This document shows positions 4,365 to 6,153 of a stretch of 6,153 nt of DNA, one piece after another. Position 1 is the stretch's first letter. Each line of letters starts with the position of its first letter. The DNA comes from Candidatus Woesearchaeota archaeon (GTDB lineage: Archaea > Nanobdellota > Nanobdellia > Woesearchaeales > GW2011-AR4), in the NCBI GenBank assembly GCA_016185815.1, contig JACPMT010000080.1, positions 1 to 6,153 on the forward strand, given 5' to 3'. Both the position numbers and the translations under genes were made by a program. The notes under the pieces are model-generated. The model made no database searches. It had not been told where the DNA came from and saw only the letters and a program-made list of their open reading frames with translations.

Positions 4365-4419
4365 CAGATTGTGAAACAAGAAATTTTACAACTGAAATTC
4401 AGTCAGCAGCCACAATCTG
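4365..4419. terminator. Inverted repeats between the convergent gene ends
   Basis: CAGATTGTG (4365-4373) and CACAATCTG (4411-4419) are perfect 9-base arms 37 bases apart, the second being inside the last codons of lonB. Within them ACTGAAATTCAGT (4391-4403) is a perfect 6-base-arm palindrome across the lonB stop. They could act as a two-way terminator for the convergent genes, or be a recombination-site structure at the proximal cassette border. Confidence 0.35.
4395..4417 (-). repeat. lonB 3'-end repeat, proximal copy (candidate attL)
   Basis: This covers the last five codons, the stop and five following bases of lonB. It matches 3745-3767 on the same strand at 20 of 23 positions, with a 10-base identical core (4406-4415 against 3756-3765). 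This is the copy in use by lonB today. Confidence 0.7.
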
Positions 4420-6153
4420 CCTCAGAATTCTCTGCTTCCCTGACCAGTCTAATACAACTTTCAGAACATCAATTATTGTCTCGACAGGAATTATGTTTAT
4501 TTTCTTCATCTTGTCCTTGTCAATGATTATATCCTTCAAATTTGTTTTTGGCACAACTACATTTTTCAGTCCTGCTTCAATTGCAGCCTCAACTTTGGCA
4601 GTTACACCGCCAATAGGAAGCACTTCCCCCCTCACAGACAATGAGCCCGTCATTGCAGTGTCCTGCTTTACAGGCACTTTCTTGAATGCGGAAATGACAG
4701 ATGTTGCAACTGCAATGCTTGCTGAATCGCCCTCAACACCCTCATGGGTTTGCAGGAACTGGACATAAATGTCATAGGTTTCCTTCAAATCCTCCCCGAA
4801 ATATTTTTTGATGATTGCGCTTACATTTTTTATCGCTTCTTTCGCAATTTCACCCAATTTTCCTGTTGCTATTATCTCGCTTTCCTTTCCTCCAGGAGTA
4901 ACCTCCGATTCAATAGGCAGAATAATCCCAGAAAATGGGGGAGTGACTCCAATAACAGCCAAGCCATTGACCCTGCCAACCCTTTTGCCGGTTGTGACGA
5001 TAACTTCATATTCCTTCTTCTGCTCAATGTATTTATCGGCAATCTGCTGCTCAAGCGTCCTTGCAATTTTTTTAGCCCCAACAACATGCGTTTTCATGAC
5101 AAGCTTTGCCTTTTCTTCCAAAGCCATGTCGCCAGCAGCCCTTATCAAGCCGCCTAATTCCCTTAACCTTAAAGTTAAATGCCCTTTTCGGTTTGCCCTT
5201 CTTCTTGCTTCCTCAACAATTGCCTCAACAGCCTCGCTGCTGAAATGGGGTATTTTCTTGTCCTTCACAACTTCCTGCGCGACAAAAACAGCAATTTTGT
5301 TTCTATTCTCTTCTGTGTCAGGAATTGTCTCCTTCATGTAAACTTCATAGCCATAGCCGCTTATCCTGCTCCTTAATGCAGGGTGCATGTGCTTTATTGT
5401 CTCGTAATTGCCTGCTGCCAGAAGAACAAAATCACATGGCACAGGCTCTGTCCTTACCATCGCTCCGGCTGATCTCTCGCTTTGGCCGGTTATTGCAAAC
5501 TTTCTTTCCTGCAGTGCAGACAAAAGCTCTTGCTGGGTTGCAGGCTGCAATGTTGCAATCTCGTCGATAAATAAAACCCCCATATGGGATTTGTGGATCA
5601 TTCCTGCAACAACCCTTTCATGCGCAGGAGTCCCCAAGCCACCACTTTGGAAAGGATCGTGCAATACGTCTCCAAGCAATGCGCCTGCATGAGCGCCAGT
5701 TGCGTCGTTAAAAGGAGCCTGCTTTCTCTTGTAATTGTCAACTATTGCCCTTGGTATTTTCACCCTGTTTTCAACCCTTTTGCCAAGGTTAAGGAAAATT
5801 GCAAACGCTATCAGGAATACAGTGCCTCCTAAAAAGAATGCTGCAAACATGATGTCGGATTTGTAATAAGACCTCGCCCACCATGGAGCAAACATTGCGA
5901 TAAGCACTAGGATAAACATAATGATATTTTGGTTCTTGAACATTGTCATGCTCTGCAGCTTTGCCTTTGCAACCAAATCCCTTCCCTGGCCTGCAGGCAC
6001 TGTCCTTATTAGCGACATATTTTCGTCATTAGGATTAGGAAATGCAATGATGTCAGCAAGCTTTTCCATTGGCAAAAGCTCTGCCAATGCCAAGCCGAGC
6101 ATTGATTTGCCTGTACCTGGTTCTCCAATTAACAAAACATGCCTTCTTTGCTG
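4399..6153 (-). CDS. lonB: Archaeal membrane-anchored ATP-dependent protease LonB (N-terminus cut off)
   Basis: The visible 584 residues are an AAA+ Ser/Lys protease that degrades unfolded membrane and cytosolic proteins as a hexamer. Numbering from the first visible residue: QQRRHVLLIGEPGTGKS holds Walker A (K16). Two hydrophobic segments, ~77-92 and ~100-123, insert in the AAA+ domain and anchor LonB in the membrane, the archaeal hallmark. GVLFIDEIATL is Walker B (D197, E198), AAGNYE sensor 1 (N249), and LRLRELGGLIR the sensor-2 region. The protease domain has EGDSAS with nucleophile S477 and GGVTAKVEAA with K520; the 43-residue spacing equals that of E. coli Lon S679/K722. The reading frame is open to the window edge, so the start is outside and internal Met/TTG codons are not starts. 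The last codons (IVAAD) recur 650 bp downstream. Confidence 0.96.
   Translation of the reverse strand, partial: QQRRHVLLIGEPGTGKSMLGLALAELLPMEKLADIIAFPNPNDENMSLIRTVPAGQGRDLVAKAKLQSMTMFKNQNIIMFILVLIAMFAPWWARSYYKSDIMFAAFFLGGTVFLIAFAIFLNLGKRVENRVKIPRAIVDNYKRKQAPFNDATGAHAGALLGDVLHDPFQSGGLGTPAHERVVAGMIHKSHMGVLFIDEIATLQPATQQELLSALQERKFAITGQSERSAGAMVRTEPVPCDFVLLAAGNYETIKHMHPALRSRISGYGYEVYMKETIPDTEENRNKIAVFVAQEVVKDKKIPHFSSEAVEAIVEEARRRANRKGHLTLRLRELGGLIRAAGDMALEEKAKLVMKTHVVGAKKIARTLEQQIADKYIEQKKEYEVIVTTGKRVGRVNGLAVIGVTPPFSGIILPIESEVTPGGKESEIIATGKLGEIAKEAIKNVSAIIKKYFGEDLKETYDIYVQFLQTHEGVEGDSASIAVATSVISAFKKVPVKQDTAMTGSLSVRGEVLPIGGVTAKVEAAIEAGLKNVVVPKTNLKDIIIDKDKMKKINIIPVETIIDVLKVVLDWSGKQRILRQIVAAD

Larger units (their letters stand above)
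3745..4394 (+). mobile_element. Candidate 3'-end cassette 3 (lonB target; helical-repeat cargo)
   Basis: This 650-bp unit lies between the displaced lonB end (3745-3767) and the present lonB end (4395-4417). It carries one gene on the strand opposite lonB with its own TATA box and no recombinase. It is the smallest of three units with the same design. The evidence is a 20-of-23 match with coding-type differences; the integration mechanism is inferred. Confidence 0.45.

Noticed and set aside
4808..5341. Long open frames on the + strand opposite lonB, and similar frames opposite tsaD
   Set aside because: They are shadows of strongly conserved coding sequence, with no promoters and no recognisable protein features.
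6118..6135. TTG at 6135 as the lonB start
   Set aside because: The frame is open to the edge and encodes QQRRHV directly before Walker A, as LonB proteins have, so the gene continues beyond the window.

Overview
The window is A+T-rich archaeal DNA. The evidence is the 3' end of an archaeal-type 23S rRNA, a Kae1/TsaD of archaeal type, a membrane-anchored LonB protease, and TATA boxes centred 26-30 bases before start codons, which indicates mostly leaderless genes. Single-gene transcription units, a Kae1 without a fused Bud32 kinase and very tight gene packing suggest a DPANN-type archaeon (Woesearchaeota/Pacearchaeota-like). That placement is inference.

Layout, left to right: the 23S rRNA 3' end (+, 1 to about 151); a PIN-domain nuclease gene (+, 300-815) convergent with and overlapping a 51-residue gene (-, 790-945); a second copy of the 23S 3' end (983-1054); tsaD/kae1 (+, 1106-2086); a cupredoxin-IPT-CopC lipoprotein (+, 2126-3184); a second copy of the last codons of tsaD (3200-3240); an unknown 154-residue gene (-, 3241-3705); a second copy of the last codons of lonB (3745-3767, - strand); a helical-repeat protein (+, 3823-4359); and lonB (-, 4399 to beyond the right edge, N-terminus missing).

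The main finding is that this arrangement repeats. Three unrelated conserved genes (23S rRNA, tsaD, lonB) are each followed by a small accessory segment (about 869, 1154 and 650 bp), and each segment is closed by a diverged second copy of that host gene's own 3' end. The repeats have a conserved core, and the flanks diverge in the way expected for attL/attR formed by site-specific integration of small cassettes that carry a mimic of the target's 3' end. No integrase is encoded in any of the three. Removing the three segments leaves a compact ancestral order: 23S, tsaD, unknown gene (-), lonB (-). In it the tsaD stop abuts the stop of the unknown gene (TGATCA), and the lonB stop lies 43 bases before the unknown gene's start. 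This points to an undescribed non-autonomous cassette system that inserts cargo at gene 3' ends without breaking the host gene.

The native genes are housekeeping: ribosome, tRNA t6A modification and membrane protein quality control. The cargo is accessory: a putative toxin with a possible partner, a copper lipoprotein and a helical-repeat protein.
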